Assembly (NCBI GenBank): GCA_901538445.1
Contig: LR594584.1
Coordinates: 3,319,586-3,383,585 of the forward strand
Length of the DNA stretch: 64,000 nucleotides
Source of the DNA: Gemmataceae bacterium
GTDB taxonomy: Bacteria > Planctomycetota > Planctomycetia > Gemmatales > Gemmataceae
Direction of reading: 5' to 3'
Position numbers and translations under genes: made by a program. A model generated the notes under the pieces. It had not been told where the DNA came from. It ran no database searches and saw nothing but the letters and a program-made list of their open reading frames with translations. Shown piece by piece: positions 32,586-41,363 of this stretch (positions within the stretch are counted from its first letter, which is position 1; each line of letters opens with the position of its first letter).

Positions 32586-33581
32586 TCAGCAGCACTGCAT
32601 CTCGAGCCGGATGCGGTCGAACCGGTGGGCCTTCAGGTCGGCGGCGTCGATCAGGAAGTAGAGCGAGCCCCCGTCGACCCAACTCCAGTCGGTTTTGTCG
32701 TCCGCGTCGATCGTCAGCAGGTGCCGCACCGACTTCTTCCCGAGAACGTCACCCTGAATCGGTGCCGGGTAGCCGAGGAGTTGGTGCCCGCCGACCGGCC
32801 CGACGATCGCCTCGCGGTACATGTCCTCCGCGTCATCGTCGTGCCCGAACCCGATGGTCTTGTTCCACGGCGAATCCGGGTCCGGCACCGTGAGCCCCTC
32901 GGTGAACGCGAGCCGGCAAGGGTTGAACGACACTTCGGGCGGCAGGTTGCGGGTGAGCCTGGACACGTCCGGGAAGTGGAACAGCTTCCAACTTCCCTTG
33001 GGGAAGTCGTCGTTGCCCCCGTCCGGGTCGAAGTGGCAGAAGACCGAGAACATCCCGCTGGCGGGTAGTTCGCGGGCCGCGGGACTGACGGCGAGTTCGG
33101 AGAGGTTGATCTGGGCAACGAACGCGAGCGGCGCGCCCTTGAAGACCGGCCACGCGGTGCCCGGCGGGAGGTCCGGGCCGCCGCCGAACTTGCTCGCCCC
33201 GACGGGGATCTTCGCCTCGGCCGCGCGCTTCGCGACGAAGTTCACCGCCGGCCGCGCGAGGCCCAGCACCGTCTGGCTGAACTTCGTGGGCGGCGTGTTT
33301 TGCCAGAGGCTCCGCATCAGATCGACGCCGACGAGGTCGGTCCACGCCTTCCAGGCCCGCGACTCGCGGGGCAGTTTGGCGCCGCGGCGGAACGCGGTGA
33401 CGGTGTCGCGGAGGTGCGCGCCGCGAGGGTCGTCGTGCTCGTCGAGCCAGTCGGCGTAGGCGAGCCGGGCGGTGTCGTCGCCGGGGTCCGCGAGGACCGC
33501 CGCGAGCAGATCGGCCTCGCCGGGGATGGTCGCGGCCGGGTCGGGGAAGTTCGCGTGCGGCTTCGGGCTCTTGGGCGGCAC
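32586..33581 (-). CDS. TIGR02996 repeat-companion domain plus DUF1963 (YwqG-like) protein
   Basis: 331 residues in two parts. Residues about 20-60 are the Gemmata repeat-companion domain (AAVLADPGDDTARLAYADWL, then DEHDDPRGAHLR), nearly confined to Gemmata relatives. The rest resembles DUF1963/YwqG: SKFGGGPDLPPGTAWPVFKG, LAFVAQINLSEL, FSVFCHFDPDGGND, ending with YFLIDAADLKAHRFDRIRLE. YwqG-like proteins have no proven function but are linked to SUKH/polymorphic-toxin immunity folds. A second TIGR02996 gene, disrupted by an IS, lies at 45095. Convergent with the CoaB-like gene. Confidence 0.88.
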   Translation of the reverse strand: MPPKSPKPHANFPDPAATIPGEADLLAAVLADPGDDTARLAYADWLDEHDDPRGAHLRDTVTAFRRGAKLPRESRAWKAWTDLVGVDLMRSLWQNTPPTKFSQTVLGLARPAVNFVAKRAAEAKIPVGASKFGGGPDLPPGTAWPVFKGAPLAFVAQINLSELAVSPAARELPASGMFSVFCHFDPDGGNDDFPKGSWKLFHFPDVSRLTRNLPPEVSFNPCRLAFTEGLTVPDPDSPWNKTIGFGHDDDAEDMYREAIVGPVGGHQLLGYPAPIQGDVLGKKSVRHLLTIDADDKTDWSWVDGGSLYFLIDAADLKAHRFDRIRLEMQCC

Positions 33582-33649
33582 GGCGAACCCCCGGGGTCAG
33601 ACGTCCGACGCCGGTGCCGGAACGCGGCACCGGAGGGTCCCCCTCCTCG

Positions 33650-34855
33650 TCACGCGCCGTACTTGCCGAGGCGGCCGGCGTTGGCCATCGCCAGGAGCAT
33701 CAGGTGCATCGCCTGGAACTGGCCGAGGCCGCCCCGCAGGCACGCCCGCTCGCTGAACTCGGTCACCTCGTCCGGCCGGCACACGTCCGACACCAGGAGC
33801 GTCGGCACCGGGTGCCACGAGTGCGACTTCATCTTGCTCGGGGTGCTGTGGTCGCCGGTCACGATGAACACGTCGGGCTTCAGCGCCCGGATCTGGGGCA
33901 CCACCTCGTCGAGCTTCTCGATCATCTGCACCTTCGCGGGGAAGTTGCCGTCCTCGCCGGTGCTGTCGGTGTACTTGTAGTGCAGGAAGAAGAAGTCGTA
34001 GTCGTTCCACACCTTCTTGAGCGTGTCCACCTGGCCCTGGAGCGACGTGCCGGGGTCGAGGATGTCCATGCCCACGAGCCGGGCGAGCCCCTTGTACATC
34101 GGGTACACGGCGATGGCCGCCGCCTTGAGCCCGTACACCTCCTCGAACTTCGCGATCTTCGGGTAGGTGGCGAACCCGCGGAGCGTCGCGCCGTTGACCG
34201 GCGACTCCGGGGCCAGCACCTTCGTCGCCTCGGCGATGAACTGGTTGACGACCGCGGCCGTCTTCGCGCCGGCCGCGTCCCTCCCCTCGGCCCTGAGCGG
34301 GGGCACGCCGACCGCCTGCGGGTCGGTGTCGTTCACGGCGTCGCCGAGCCCGTCGCCGCGGATCACGAGCACGAACCGGTGCTCCTTGACCGGCTCGACG
34401 AACAGCTCGACCCCGGGGATCTTGATGGTCCGCAGCCGCTCGACGGCGGCCTTGTTCTTCTCGTTGGTCGGGCGGCCGGCCCGGCGGTCGGTGATCTTGC
34501 CGTCGGCACCCAGGGTGCAGAAGTTGCCGCGGATCGCGACGTCCTTCGCGCCAACAGCGAAGTTGATGCCGAGGGCTTCGAGAATCCCGCGGCCGATGCG
34601 GTACTCGAGGGGGTCGTAGCCGAACAACCCGAGGTGCCCGGGGCCACTGCCGGGCGTAATTCCGGGCAAAACCGGGACGGAAAGTCCGGTTATACCGTCG
34701 CGCGCGGCGGCGTCGAAGTTGGGCGTCGCGGCGGTCTCAAGTTCGGTCTTACCACCGGGTTCCAGTGGTAAACCACCGAGCCCGTCGGCGACCAGGAGGA
34801 CGATTTTGCTGGCGCTGGGTTCGCGGAGTTCGCGAACAAGGTCGTGGATGTTCAT
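33650..34855 (-). CDS. apgM: Archaeal-type cofactor-independent phosphoglycerate mutase
   Basis: 401-residue member of the alkaline-phosphatase superfamily interconverting 3- and 2-phosphoglycerate. The ATG at 34855 gives MNIHDLVRELREPSASKIVLLVADGLGGLP, with the metal-binding Asp in VADGLGG. Other family segments: AATPNFDAAARDGITGL, LPGITPGSGPGHLGLFGYDP (catalytic Ser region), ILDPGTSLQGQV, FFLHYKYTDSTGEDGN and FIVTGDHSTPSKMKSHSWHPVP (metal-binding Asp-His). Length and motifs match ApgM rather than GpmI. It is divergent from pgi, giving a glycolytic pair around one control region. Confidence 0.92.
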   Translation of the reverse strand: MNIHDLVRELREPSASKIVLLVADGLGGLPLEPGGKTELETAATPNFDAAARDGITGLSVPVLPGITPGSGPGHLGLFGYDPLEYRIGRGILEALGINFAVGAKDVAIRGNFCTLGADGKITDRRAGRPTNEKNKAAVERLRTIKIPGVELFVEPVKEHRFVLVIRGDGLGDAVNDTDPQAVGVPPLRAEGRDAAGAKTAAVVNQFIAEATKVLAPESPVNGATLRGFATYPKIAKFEEVYGLKAAAIAVYPMYKGLARLVGMDILDPGTSLQGQVDTLKKVWNDYDFFFLHYKYTDSTGEDGNFPAKVQMIEKLDEVVPQIRALKPDVFIVTGDHSTPSKMKSHSWHPVPTLLVSDVCRPDEVTEFSERACLRGGLGQFQAMHLMLLAMANAGRLGKYGA

Positions 34856-34905
34856 GGAGGATAGTTTACGTCCCGTCGGAAATGACGTACAGTAGCAACA
34901 GTCCC

Positions 34906-35025
34906 TCGTCCTTAGTCCATGCTCCTGCACCGGTTGGCGGCCCCTATGCATGGCGGCCCGCACCCTTCACCGGCGGGGCAAGGCTACGGACGGACCGTCG
35001 CTCGCGGCCCATGGACTAAGGACGA
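34906..35025 (+). promoter_or_regulatory. Structured leader of pgi with SD-masking inverted repeat
   Basis: TCGTCCTTAGTCCATG (34906-34921) and its perfect inverse CATGGACTAAGGACGA (35010-35025) flank an 88-nt GC-rich segment. The right arm carries AAGGA, the ribosome binding site of pgi (ATG at 35029). If both arms are in one transcript the site is sequestered, suggesting a cis-acting switch. It could also be an operator pair or a repeat element. Confidence 0.5.
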
Positions 35026-35028
35026 ACG

Positions 35029-36534
35029 ATGCAACTGCCCGACGAGAACATCGAGTACAACTACCAGCGCGCCCTGGCCCAGCCCGCCGAGGCCTGGACC
35101 CCGCTGGCCGAACTGCAGAGCCAGCACCTGATCTCGACGGACCGGTTCGACGCGTTCAAGAAGGTCGCGATGGACGTCCGCGGGGTCGTCGGGGCCGAGC
35201 GCGAGCTCCTGAACCCGCCCGCGAAACTGCGGCCCCTTCACTCCGGGTTCATCGACCTCCCGCAGAAGCTCCTCGACCAGTTCAAGCGGAAGCAGGACGC
35301 CAGCGAGGTCGGGAAGATCATCCGGATCTCGAACCGGCTCCGCGAGGACGTGGACCGCATCGTCGTGCTCGGCACCGGGGGCAGCTACCTCGGCCCCCGC
35401 GCGCTCATCGAGGCGCTGTGCCACTCGTACCACAACGAGATGCCCGCGAAGCTCCGCATGGGCAAGCCGCGGATGTACTTTGAGGGCAACAACCACGACA
35501 ACGACCCGCTCCAGGACCTGTTCGAGCTCCTGGAGAACACCTGCGTCGATCCGGACCTGACCGACGAGCGGTGGGGCGTCATCGTCGCCAGCAAGTCCGG
35601 CGACACCCTCGAAACGGCCGCGACGTACCGGGCCGTGAAGGCCGAGGCGGCCAAGTTCTACGGGCCGAAGTCGCCCATGCTCAAGCGGGTGATCGTCCCG
35701 ATCACCGGGGCCAAGAGCAAGCTCCGCGAGTTGTGCCGGGCCGAGGGGTACGCCGACGAGGACGTCCTCAGCATCCCCGAGGAGGTCGGCGGCCGGTACA
35801 GCGTGTTCACCCCCGTCGGGCTGCTCCCGGCCGCGACCGTGGGCCTCGACATCCGGGCCATGCTCCTCGGGGCCGCCACCATGACCCGGCGGTTCCTCGA
35901 GGAGCCGTTCGACCGCAACCCCGTCCTCCAGTTCGCGGCCGTCAACTACCTGCTCACCGAGGAGCAGAAGAAGCACACCCGCGTCACCGCCGTGTGGACC
36001 CGGAAGCTGGAGGCCGTCGGCTGGTGGTACGACCAGCTCCTGAGCGAGTCGCTGGGCAAGACCGGCCGCGGGCCGACCCCGGTCACCATGGTCGCCAGCC
36101 GCGACCTGCACAGCCGCGGCCAGCAGCACCAGGACGGCCCCCGCGACAAGATGGTCAACAACCTGGTGGTGCGGACGGTCGCGCACCCGGCCGTCATGGT
36201 CGGCATGGCCGACCGCAACGAGGACGACCTCAACCAGTTCAGCCGCAAGGGGCTCCCGGACCTGATGGAGTCGGCCCACAAGGGCGTGACCGACGCCTAC
36301 GCCGAGGCCGCGCGGCCGACCGCCGACGTCCTCCTGCCGGCGCTCACCGAGCACACGATCGGCCAGTTGCTCCAGATGCTCATGCTGGCCACGGTGGTCG
36401 AGGGGCGGATGATGGGGGTGAACCCCTACGGCCAGCCCGGGGTCGAGGCGTACAAATCGAACCTCACCCGGCACCTGAAGGCGACCCCGAACCTGCCCAA
36501 GGGCGAGGTCCGCGACGCCGCCAAGGGCGCGTGA
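35029..36534 (+). CDS. pgi: Glucose-6-phosphate isomerase
   Basis: 501-residue SIS-domain isomerase converting glucose-6-phosphate to fructose-6-phosphate. Motifs: VVLGTGGSYLGPRALIEAL (first SIS domain), IVASKSGDTLETAATYRAVK (phosphate-binding SKSGxT), EEVGGRYSVFTPVGLLPAA (GGRYS signature), catalytic-loop QQHQDGPRDK, EHTIGQLLQMLMLATVVEG and VNPYGQPGVEAYK (second signature with catalytic Lys). The start follows AAGGACGAACG, placed inside a long inverted repeat. Divergent from apgM, so upper and lower glycolysis genes share this spacer. Confidence 0.95.
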   Translation: MQLPDENIEYNYQRALAQPAEAWTPLAELQSQHLISTDRFDAFKKVAMDVRGVVGAERELLNPPAKLRPLHSGFIDLPQKLLDQFKRKQDASEVGKIIRISNRLREDVDRIVVLGTGGSYLGPRALIEALCHSYHNEMPAKLRMGKPRMYFEGNNHDNDPLQDLFELLENTCVDPDLTDERWGVIVASKSGDTLETAATYRAVKAEAAKFYGPKSPMLKRVIVPITGAKSKLRELCRAEGYADEDVLSIPEEVGGRYSVFTPVGLLPAATVGLDIRAMLLGAATMTRRFLEEPFDRNPVLQFAAVNYLLTEEQKKHTRVTAVWTRKLEAVGWWYDQLLSESLGKTGRGPTPVTMVASRDLHSRGQQHQDGPRDKMVNNLVVRTVAHPAVMVGMADRNEDDLNQFSRKGLPDLMESAHKGVTDAYAEAARPTADVLLPALTEHTIGQLLQMLMLATVVEGRMMGVNPYGQPGVEAYKSNLTRHLKATPNLPKGEVRDAAKGA

Positions 36535-36564
36535 CCGGCGGCCGCGCGGAGCCGAGGGGATGAC

Positions 36565-37332
36565 ATGCCGTCACCGTTCCCGGGGATGAACCCGTACCTG
36601 GAGCAGGCCGGCTTGTGGCGGGGCGTCCACACCCGATTGCTCACGGACCTGCAAGCCCTGCTCACCCCTCAGGTCGTGCCCCGGTACTTCGTAGAACTTG
36701 AGGAATCCCTCTACATTGACCCGACACAGGACGAGCCGCGGCTCCTCGGAGTCGCCGACGTTGCCGTGTCTGCCCCCGGGGACGCGGCCGGCCCCGGGGC
36801 CACCGCAACCGTTCCCGCCCCGGCGACCGTGACCGTTCCGGGGATCGCCCGCAAGAAGGTCCGACGGCTCGTGGTCCGGGACAACAGCAGTCTCGAAGTC
36901 GTCACGGTCCTTGAGCTGCTCAGCCCGTCGAACAAGCAGCCCGGGGCCGACCGCGACCGCTACGTCGAGAAGCGGCACGAGGTACTCACGAGCCGGACCA
37001 GCTTCATCGAGTTGGACCTGCTCCGTGGCGGGAAGCGGCTCCCGGTCCGCCCCCTCCCCACGTGCGACTACTACGCACTCGTCAGCCGCTGGTGGGAGCG
37101 CCCCGAAATGGGATTGTGGCCGGTCCACCTCCGTGAGCCGCTCCCGCGGATCCCGGTCCCCCTTCGCCGGGGAGAACCGGAGCCGCTGATCGACCTCAAG
37201 GCGGCCGTGGACCGAGCATACGACGCGGCCGGATACGAGTACCGCATCTACCGCACCGCTCCCGAGCCCCCTCTCGCCCCGGCCGACGCCGAGTGGGCAC
37301 GCGCGTTCGTCCCCGCGGCCGCCGCGGGGTGA
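36565..37332 (+). CDS. DUF4058 family protein
   Basis: 255 residues beginning [20 protein letters not shown], the hallmark of DUF4058, common in cyanobacteria and planctomycetes. Further family segments: LLTDLQALLTPQVVPRYFVE, VTVLELLSPSNKQPG (a Glu...Lys motif resembling a PD-(D/E)XK-like core) and FIELDLLRGGKRLP. Function unproven; a restriction-endonuclease-like fold is an inference from those motifs. It starts 30 nt after pgi on the same strand and may be co-transcribed. Confidence 0.88.
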   Translation: MPSPFPGMNPYLEQAGLWRGVHTRLLTDLQALLTPQVVPRYFVELEESLYIDPTQDEPRLLGVADVAVSAPGDAAGPGATATVPAPATVTVPGIARKKVRRLVVRDNSSLEVVTVLELLSPSNKQPGADRDRYVEKRHEVLTSRTSFIELDLLRGGKRLPVRPLPTCDYYALVSRWWERPEMGLWPVHLREPLPRIPVPLRRGEPEPLIDLKAAVDRAYDAAGYEYRIYRTAPEPPLAPADAEWARAFVPAAAAG

Positions 37333-37345
37333 CGGCGCGCCGCGG

Positions 37346-38770
37346 TCACTTCTCGGGCGGGAGGCGGCCCGGCTCGCGGGTGCCCTTGCCGACCTTCTTG
37401 GCCAGTGCATCGCCCAGGTCCGCACGGGCGGCGTCCGCGAGTTCTTCCAGCCGCTTCACGACCCCCGGGTTCGCGGCCGCGACGTCCTTCGCTTCTCCCA
37501 CGTCCGCGTCCAGGTCGAACAACATCTGGGATTCGATCTTCACCACCCGGTACTTCCCGGGGGTGCCGTCCTTCCCCTCCGGTTGCCCGTCCATCGTTCG
37601 GTACGCGTGGGGGAACACCAGCTTCCACTTCCCGCTGCGGACCGCCTGCAACTCGTTGGTGCCGTAGTAGTGGAAGTACGCCTCGTGCGGGCACTTCGCG
37701 CCCGGCTCGCCGCGGAGCAGCGGGCCGATGTCCTTGCCGTCGATGGGCAGCGCGGGCGCCTTGGCCCCGATCGCGGCCGCGACCGTGGGTAGGACGTCGA
37801 TCGTCATGGCCGGTTCGCGGCACACGGACCCCGCGGGGATCTTCCCCGGCCACCGCGCGACGAACGGCACCCGGACCCCGCCCTCCCACACCGTGCCCTT
37901 CCCCTCGCGGAGCCCGCCGGAACTGCCCCCGTGGTTCCCGTAGCTGAGCCACGGGCCGTTGTCGGAGGTGAAGATCACCAGCGTGTTGTCGGCCACCTTG
38001 TGCGCGTCGAGCGCTGCGAGGACCGCGCCCACCGAGGCGTCGATCTCCTGGATCACGTCGCCGTACAGGCCCTGCTTCGCCTTGCCCCCGAACCCGTCGC
38101 CGGCGAACAGCGGGACATGCGGCATCGAGTGCGCGACGTAGAGGAAGAACGGCTTGTCCTTGTTCTCGGCGATGAACGCGACGGCCCGCTTCGTGTACAG
38201 CCCGGTCAGTCGGGCCTGGTCCTTGGCGGTCACGTTCGGGTTGGTCACCTTCTCGCCGTCGATGAGCGGCAGGTTCGGGTACCCGCCCTTCGCCTGCGGG
38301 TGGAACGGCCACATGTCGTTCGAGTACGGGAGCCCGAGGTACGAGTCGAACCCGTGCCGCGTGGGCAGGAACTGCGGGTGGTGCCCGAGGTGCCACTTCC
38401 CGACCATGCCGGTCGCGTACCCGCGGCCCTTGCAAACCTCCGCGAGCGTGGTCTCGGCGGCGCTGATGCCGTGGCGGGCCGCGGGGCTCAGCGCGCCGTG
38501 GATGCCGATCCGGTTCGCGTAGCACCCGGTCATCAGGGACGCCCGCGACGCGGAGCACACCGGCTGCGACACGTGGAAGTCGGTGAACCGGACCCCCTGC
38601 TCGGCGAGCTTGTCGACGTGCGGGGTGGCGAACCCGGTCGCGCCGTAGCACCCGAGGTCCCCGTACCCCTGGTCGTCGGTGAAGATCAGCACGACGTTCG
38701 GCAAGCGGTCCGCGGCCGTCGCCGCGGCCGGCACGAGGCCCAGACAGGTCGCCAACAGTAACCGGAGCAT
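37346..38770 (-). CDS. Exported type I sulfatase (arylsulfatase family)
   Basis: 474-residue formylglycine-dependent sulfatase, periplasmic or secreted, cleaving sulfate esters. Signal peptide MLRLLLATCLGLVPAAATAA, then PNVVLIFTDDQGYGDLGCYG (metal-binding Asp pair). The active-site motif is VCSASRASLMTG with Cys72 in the C-x-A-x-R form, which needs conversion to formylglycine. Also present: GMVGKWHLGHH, FTSDNGPW (metal ligands) and GGVRVPFVARWPG. Large sulfatase sets are a planctomycete hallmark for degrading sulfated polysaccharides. The maturase is not in the window. Confidence 0.93.
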   Translation of the reverse strand: MLRLLLATCLGLVPAAATAADRLPNVVLIFTDDQGYGDLGCYGATGFATPHVDKLAEQGVRFTDFHVSQPVCSASRASLMTGCYANRIGIHGALSPAARHGISAAETTLAEVCKGRGYATGMVGKWHLGHHPQFLPTRHGFDSYLGLPYSNDMWPFHPQAKGGYPNLPLIDGEKVTNPNVTAKDQARLTGLYTKRAVAFIAENKDKPFFLYVAHSMPHVPLFAGDGFGGKAKQGLYGDVIQEIDASVGAVLAALDAHKVADNTLVIFTSDNGPWLSYGNHGGSSGGLREGKGTVWEGGVRVPFVARWPGKIPAGSVCREPAMTIDVLPTVAAAIGAKAPALPIDGKDIGPLLRGEPGAKCPHEAYFHYYGTNELQAVRSGKWKLVFPHAYRTMDGQPEGKDGTPGKYRVVKIESQMLFDLDADVGEAKDVAAANPGVVKRLEELADAARADLGDALAKKVGKGTREPGRLPPEK

Positions 38771-38792
38771 CGCGGTCCCCCGTGAGGTGTGT

Positions 38793-39632
38793 TCACCCGC
38801 CGTACTTCGCCGCCCACGTCCCGAGCATGTTGCACAGTTCGCCCGTGCTCAGGTCCTTGCCCACGTAGCCGTCGAAGCCGGCCGCGGCCTTCCCCGCCTC
38901 GAAGTCCTTGACGTACCGCTCCACCGTCTTCTTCGGGCACCCGGTGAGCGCCGCGATCGCGTCGGCGGTCTCGCCCCGGCGGTGCAGCGCGAGGACGAGG
39001 TGCGGCTTGCCCTTCGTGACCAGACGCGGCTCGGTGAGGAACCGGTACGGCCGCCCGACGAACCGCGGCGCGTCCGGCTTCCCCTTCGCCTTCTTCAGCG
39101 ACAGCCCGACCCGCGAGCACCGGTACACCGGGGCCGACCGTTCCTGCTCGCTCTCGCGGATGAACAGCGGCGCGGTCGCGTCCCACACCTTCCGACCCGA
39201 GATGAGGCTGTCGAGGGTCGCCACGTCCTTCGCCTTGGTGAGGGCGAGGAGGTGATCGACCGTCACGCACGGGCCGTCGAGGACCGTGCCGTCGGCCCCG
39301 ACGACGGTGCGGATCAGGATACCGAAGTGGGCGGTGCCGTCGCCGAACGCGAGGTCCAGCCCCTTGAACGACCCGCCCCGGTACTCGCCGCGGGTGCGGT
39401 GGAAGTACCACCGGCCGTTCTCGAGTTGCACCGGGTCGCGGTGGGCGAACAGGTCGAGGTGCCCCGGCCCGTGGTAGTACGCCTCCAACTCGGCGAACCG
39501 GTAAACGGCCCCCGCCGCGACCAGATCGACGCGATTGAGGAGGTACTCGACCAGGCCACTTACCCACGGGTCGATTTCGGCCTCGGAACCGGCGCTGGCG
39601 GGCTTGCGGCCGAGTTCGCTCAGTGGGGGCAT
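38793..39632 (-). CDS. Hypothetical protein, possibly DNA-3-methyladenine-glycosylase-like
   Basis: 279 residues, soluble. The middle (RFAELEAYYHGPGHLDLFAH, then YRGGSFKGLDLAFG and FGILIRTVVGADG) has the order and spacing of alkyladenine glycosylases (ETEAY..pxDxAxH...Y...G.LIRA), but this is a weak resemblance seen by eye. The C-terminal part (LALHRRGETADAIAALTGCP, then KKTVERYVKDFEAGK) reads like a helix-turn-helix. The ATG at 39632 has GGAG upstream. It follows the sulfatase gene by 22 nt in the upstream direction on the same strand and may share a transcript. Confidence 0.55.
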   Translation of the reverse strand: MPPLSELGRKPASAGSEAEIDPWVSGLVEYLLNRVDLVAAGAVYRFAELEAYYHGPGHLDLFAHRDPVQLENGRWYFHRTRGEYRGGSFKGLDLAFGDGTAHFGILIRTVVGADGTVLDGPCVTVDHLLALTKAKDVATLDSLISGRKVWDATAPLFIRESEQERSAPVYRCSRVGLSLKKAKGKPDAPRFVGRPYRFLTEPRLVTKGKPHLVLALHRRGETADAIAALTGCPKKTVERYVKDFEAGKAAAGFDGYVGKDLSTGELCNMLGTWAAKYGG

Positions 39633-39893
39633 GGTCGCGGCTCCGGTACGTGGAAGGCCCCGTCAAGCGTAGCGCGAGAGGCCGGGGCTCGCAAGGGAGC
39701 GCATCGGCACGAACATCGCGGTGCGGTGTTTTTACATTTTCCTGCGGTCCGGCTCCAAGACATTGAATGGACGGGTGTGTGAAAATGCGCCCCATCGTCG
39801 GGACGCGGGTACGGGGTTGTTGGGACTCCGCCCCGCGTCCGCACATCGTCTCTCGTGTCGCACCGTTCGCCACGTCATCGTTCGAGGTGCATC

Positions 39894-40829
39894 ATGTCCG
39901 AGCGCCGGACCCGCGGGTTCACCCTCATTGAGTTACTGGTCGTGATCGCCATCATCGCGATCCTGATCGGACTGTTGTTGCCGGCCGTGCAGAAGGTCCG
40001 CGAGGCCGCGGCCCGGCTCCGGTGCCAGAACAACTTGAAGCAACTCGGCATCGCGCTCCACGCGCACCACGACGCGACCGGCTCGCTGCCGACCAGCCGC
40101 AGTTACGGCTCGCAGGGCCCGAACCCGGTCGCGCCGTTCAACGGCCGCGGGTGGATCATCGGCACGCTCCCGTACCTGGAGCAGGCGGGCCTGTACCAGG
40201 CGCTCGAACCGACGCGCACGGGCAACCTGGCCAGCCCGAGCGGCGGCCTGTTCGCGTGCTCGACGGCCAACGGGTCAACCGTGCTCCAGACCCCGGTGAA
40301 GGTGCTCCAGTGCCCGACCGACCCGAGCGCGGCGGCCCTCGTCGTTCAGTCGCACCAGATGTCGGGCGTCGAGCAGACGAGCACGAACTACAAGGGGAAC
40401 ATCGGGGCCACGCCGATGGGCGGGTACAACGCGGGCCAGCCGGGGGTGGACGCGAGCGACTGCCACAACACGGTCGGGTGCTCCGGCCTGTTCTACCGCA
40501 ACAACTACCAGGAGCCGGTCCGGCTCACCCAGATCACCGACGGGCTGAGCAACACGTTCGCGGTCGGCGAGGACGTGGCGAAGTGGAACACCCACACCGC
40601 GGCGTTCTTCTCCAACGGCGACTACGCCTCGTGCCACGTCGCGCTGAACACGTTCCACACGGACCCGACGTACTGGCCCATCACCATCTCGTTCCGGAGC
40701 CTGCACCTCGGCGGGGCGAACTTCTGCATGGCCGACGGGTCGGTGCGGTTCGTCCCGGACAGCGTCAACGTCGTCGTGTACCGCCACCTGGGGACCAAGG
40801 CCGGCGGGGAAGTGGCGGACCTCCCGTGA
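39894..40829 (+). CDS. Pseudopilin-like DUF1559 protein
   Basis: 311-residue prepilin-like protein: [17 protein letters not shown] with Glu at +5 of the cleavage site, then [20 protein letters not shown] and [19 protein letters not shown], the standard DUF1559 core. The C-terminus has NTFAVGED and [19 protein letters not shown] (H...G...ADGSV motif). The ATG at 39894 is the first start before the prepilin signal; earlier in-frame codons add nothing recognisable. Followed after 35 nt by a lipoprotein gene; DUF1559/lipoprotein pairs of this kind recur in planctomycetes. Confidence 0.93.
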   Translation: MSERRTRGFTLIELLVVIAIIAILIGLLLPAVQKVREAAARLRCQNNLKQLGIALHAHHDATGSLPTSRSYGSQGPNPVAPFNGRGWIIGTLPYLEQAGLYQALEPTRTGNLASPSGGLFACSTANGSTVLQTPVKVLQCPTDPSAAALVVQSHQMSGVEQTSTNYKGNIGATPMGGYNAGQPGVDASDCHNTVGCSGLFYRNNYQEPVRLTQITDGLSNTFAVGEDVAKWNTHTAAFFSNGDYASCHVALNTFHTDPTYWPITISFRSLHLGGANFCMADGSVRFVPDSVNVVVYRHLGTKAGGEVADLP

Positions 40830-40864
40830 CCACCCCAACGAACGCCGTCACCGGAGGGCGCGCG

Positions 40865-41281
40865 ATGCAACGTCCGTGTGCGTGGGCGGCGGCCCTGACC
40901 GCGGGTCTGTTCCTGACGGGGTGCAGCAACCAACTCGACGCCACGGTGACCGGGAAGGTCACCGTGGGCGGCCGCGACGCGCCCATCGGCGAGGTGACGT
41001 TCTACCCCGCCGACGGCGACGCGGCCCGGCCGACGCCGCGGGGGATGATCGCCCGGGACGGCACGTACACCCTCAAAGTCGGGTCCAAGTCGGGCCTGCC
41101 GGCCGGCGATTACAGGGTCGCGGTGCAGGTCATGGACACGCCCCCGCCGCCCAGGGGGAACGAGCCGCCGGCCGCGCTGCCGCTCTCCCCGCGGCGGTAC
41201 GGCGACCCGAAAACGAGCGGCCTGGAGTTCACCGTGAAGCCCGGGGCCAACACGATCGACCTGCCACTGGCGGCAAATTGA
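40865..41281 (+). CDS. Lipoprotein with carboxypeptidase-regulatory-like fold
   Basis: 138-residue predicted lipoprotein: signal peptide with lipobox LTGC (Cys20). The mature domain starts ATVTGKVTVGGRDAPIGEVT and continues FYPADGD, ARDGTYTLKVG and LPAGDYRVAVQV, the transthyretin-like carboxypeptidase-regulatory pattern common in planctomycete lipoproteins. It ends in KPGANTIDLPLAAN. It is likely co-transcribed with the DUF1559 gene upstream and partners it in the envelope. No enzymatic residues are apparent. Confidence 0.88.
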   Translation: MQRPCAWAAALTAGLFLTGCSNQLDATVTGKVTVGGRDAPIGEVTFYPADGDAARPTPRGMIARDGTYTLKVGSKSGLPAGDYRVAVQVMDTPPPPRGNEPPAALPLSPRRYGDPKTSGLEFTVKPGANTIDLPLAAN

Positions 41282-41320
41282 TTCGAGTCGTTCCGTGCGG
41301 CGGCCACGGCCCATCGAAAA

Positions 41321-41342
41321 CACCCCCGGCTCTCCGGGGGTG
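41321..41342. terminator. Bidirectional rho-independent-type terminator
   Basis: CACCCCCGG (41321-41329), loop CTCT, CCGGGGGTG (41334-41342); preceded by GAAAA and followed by CTTCGTT. It sits between the lipoprotein stop (41281) and the convergent DUF4139 gene stop (41364). Confidence 0.75.
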
Positions 41343-41363
41343 CTTCGTTGTGCGGGGCGCGGG

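Noticed and set aside
32586-33581. Toxin-immunity system around the DUF1963 and SUKH-like proteins
   Set aside because: The two genes are 20 kb apart and neither has a toxin-like neighbour, so immunity function is not supported here.
34856-35028. tRNA or known riboswitch in the apgM/pgi spacer
   Set aside because: No cloverleaf or recognised aptamer consensus; only the long inverted repeat is supported.
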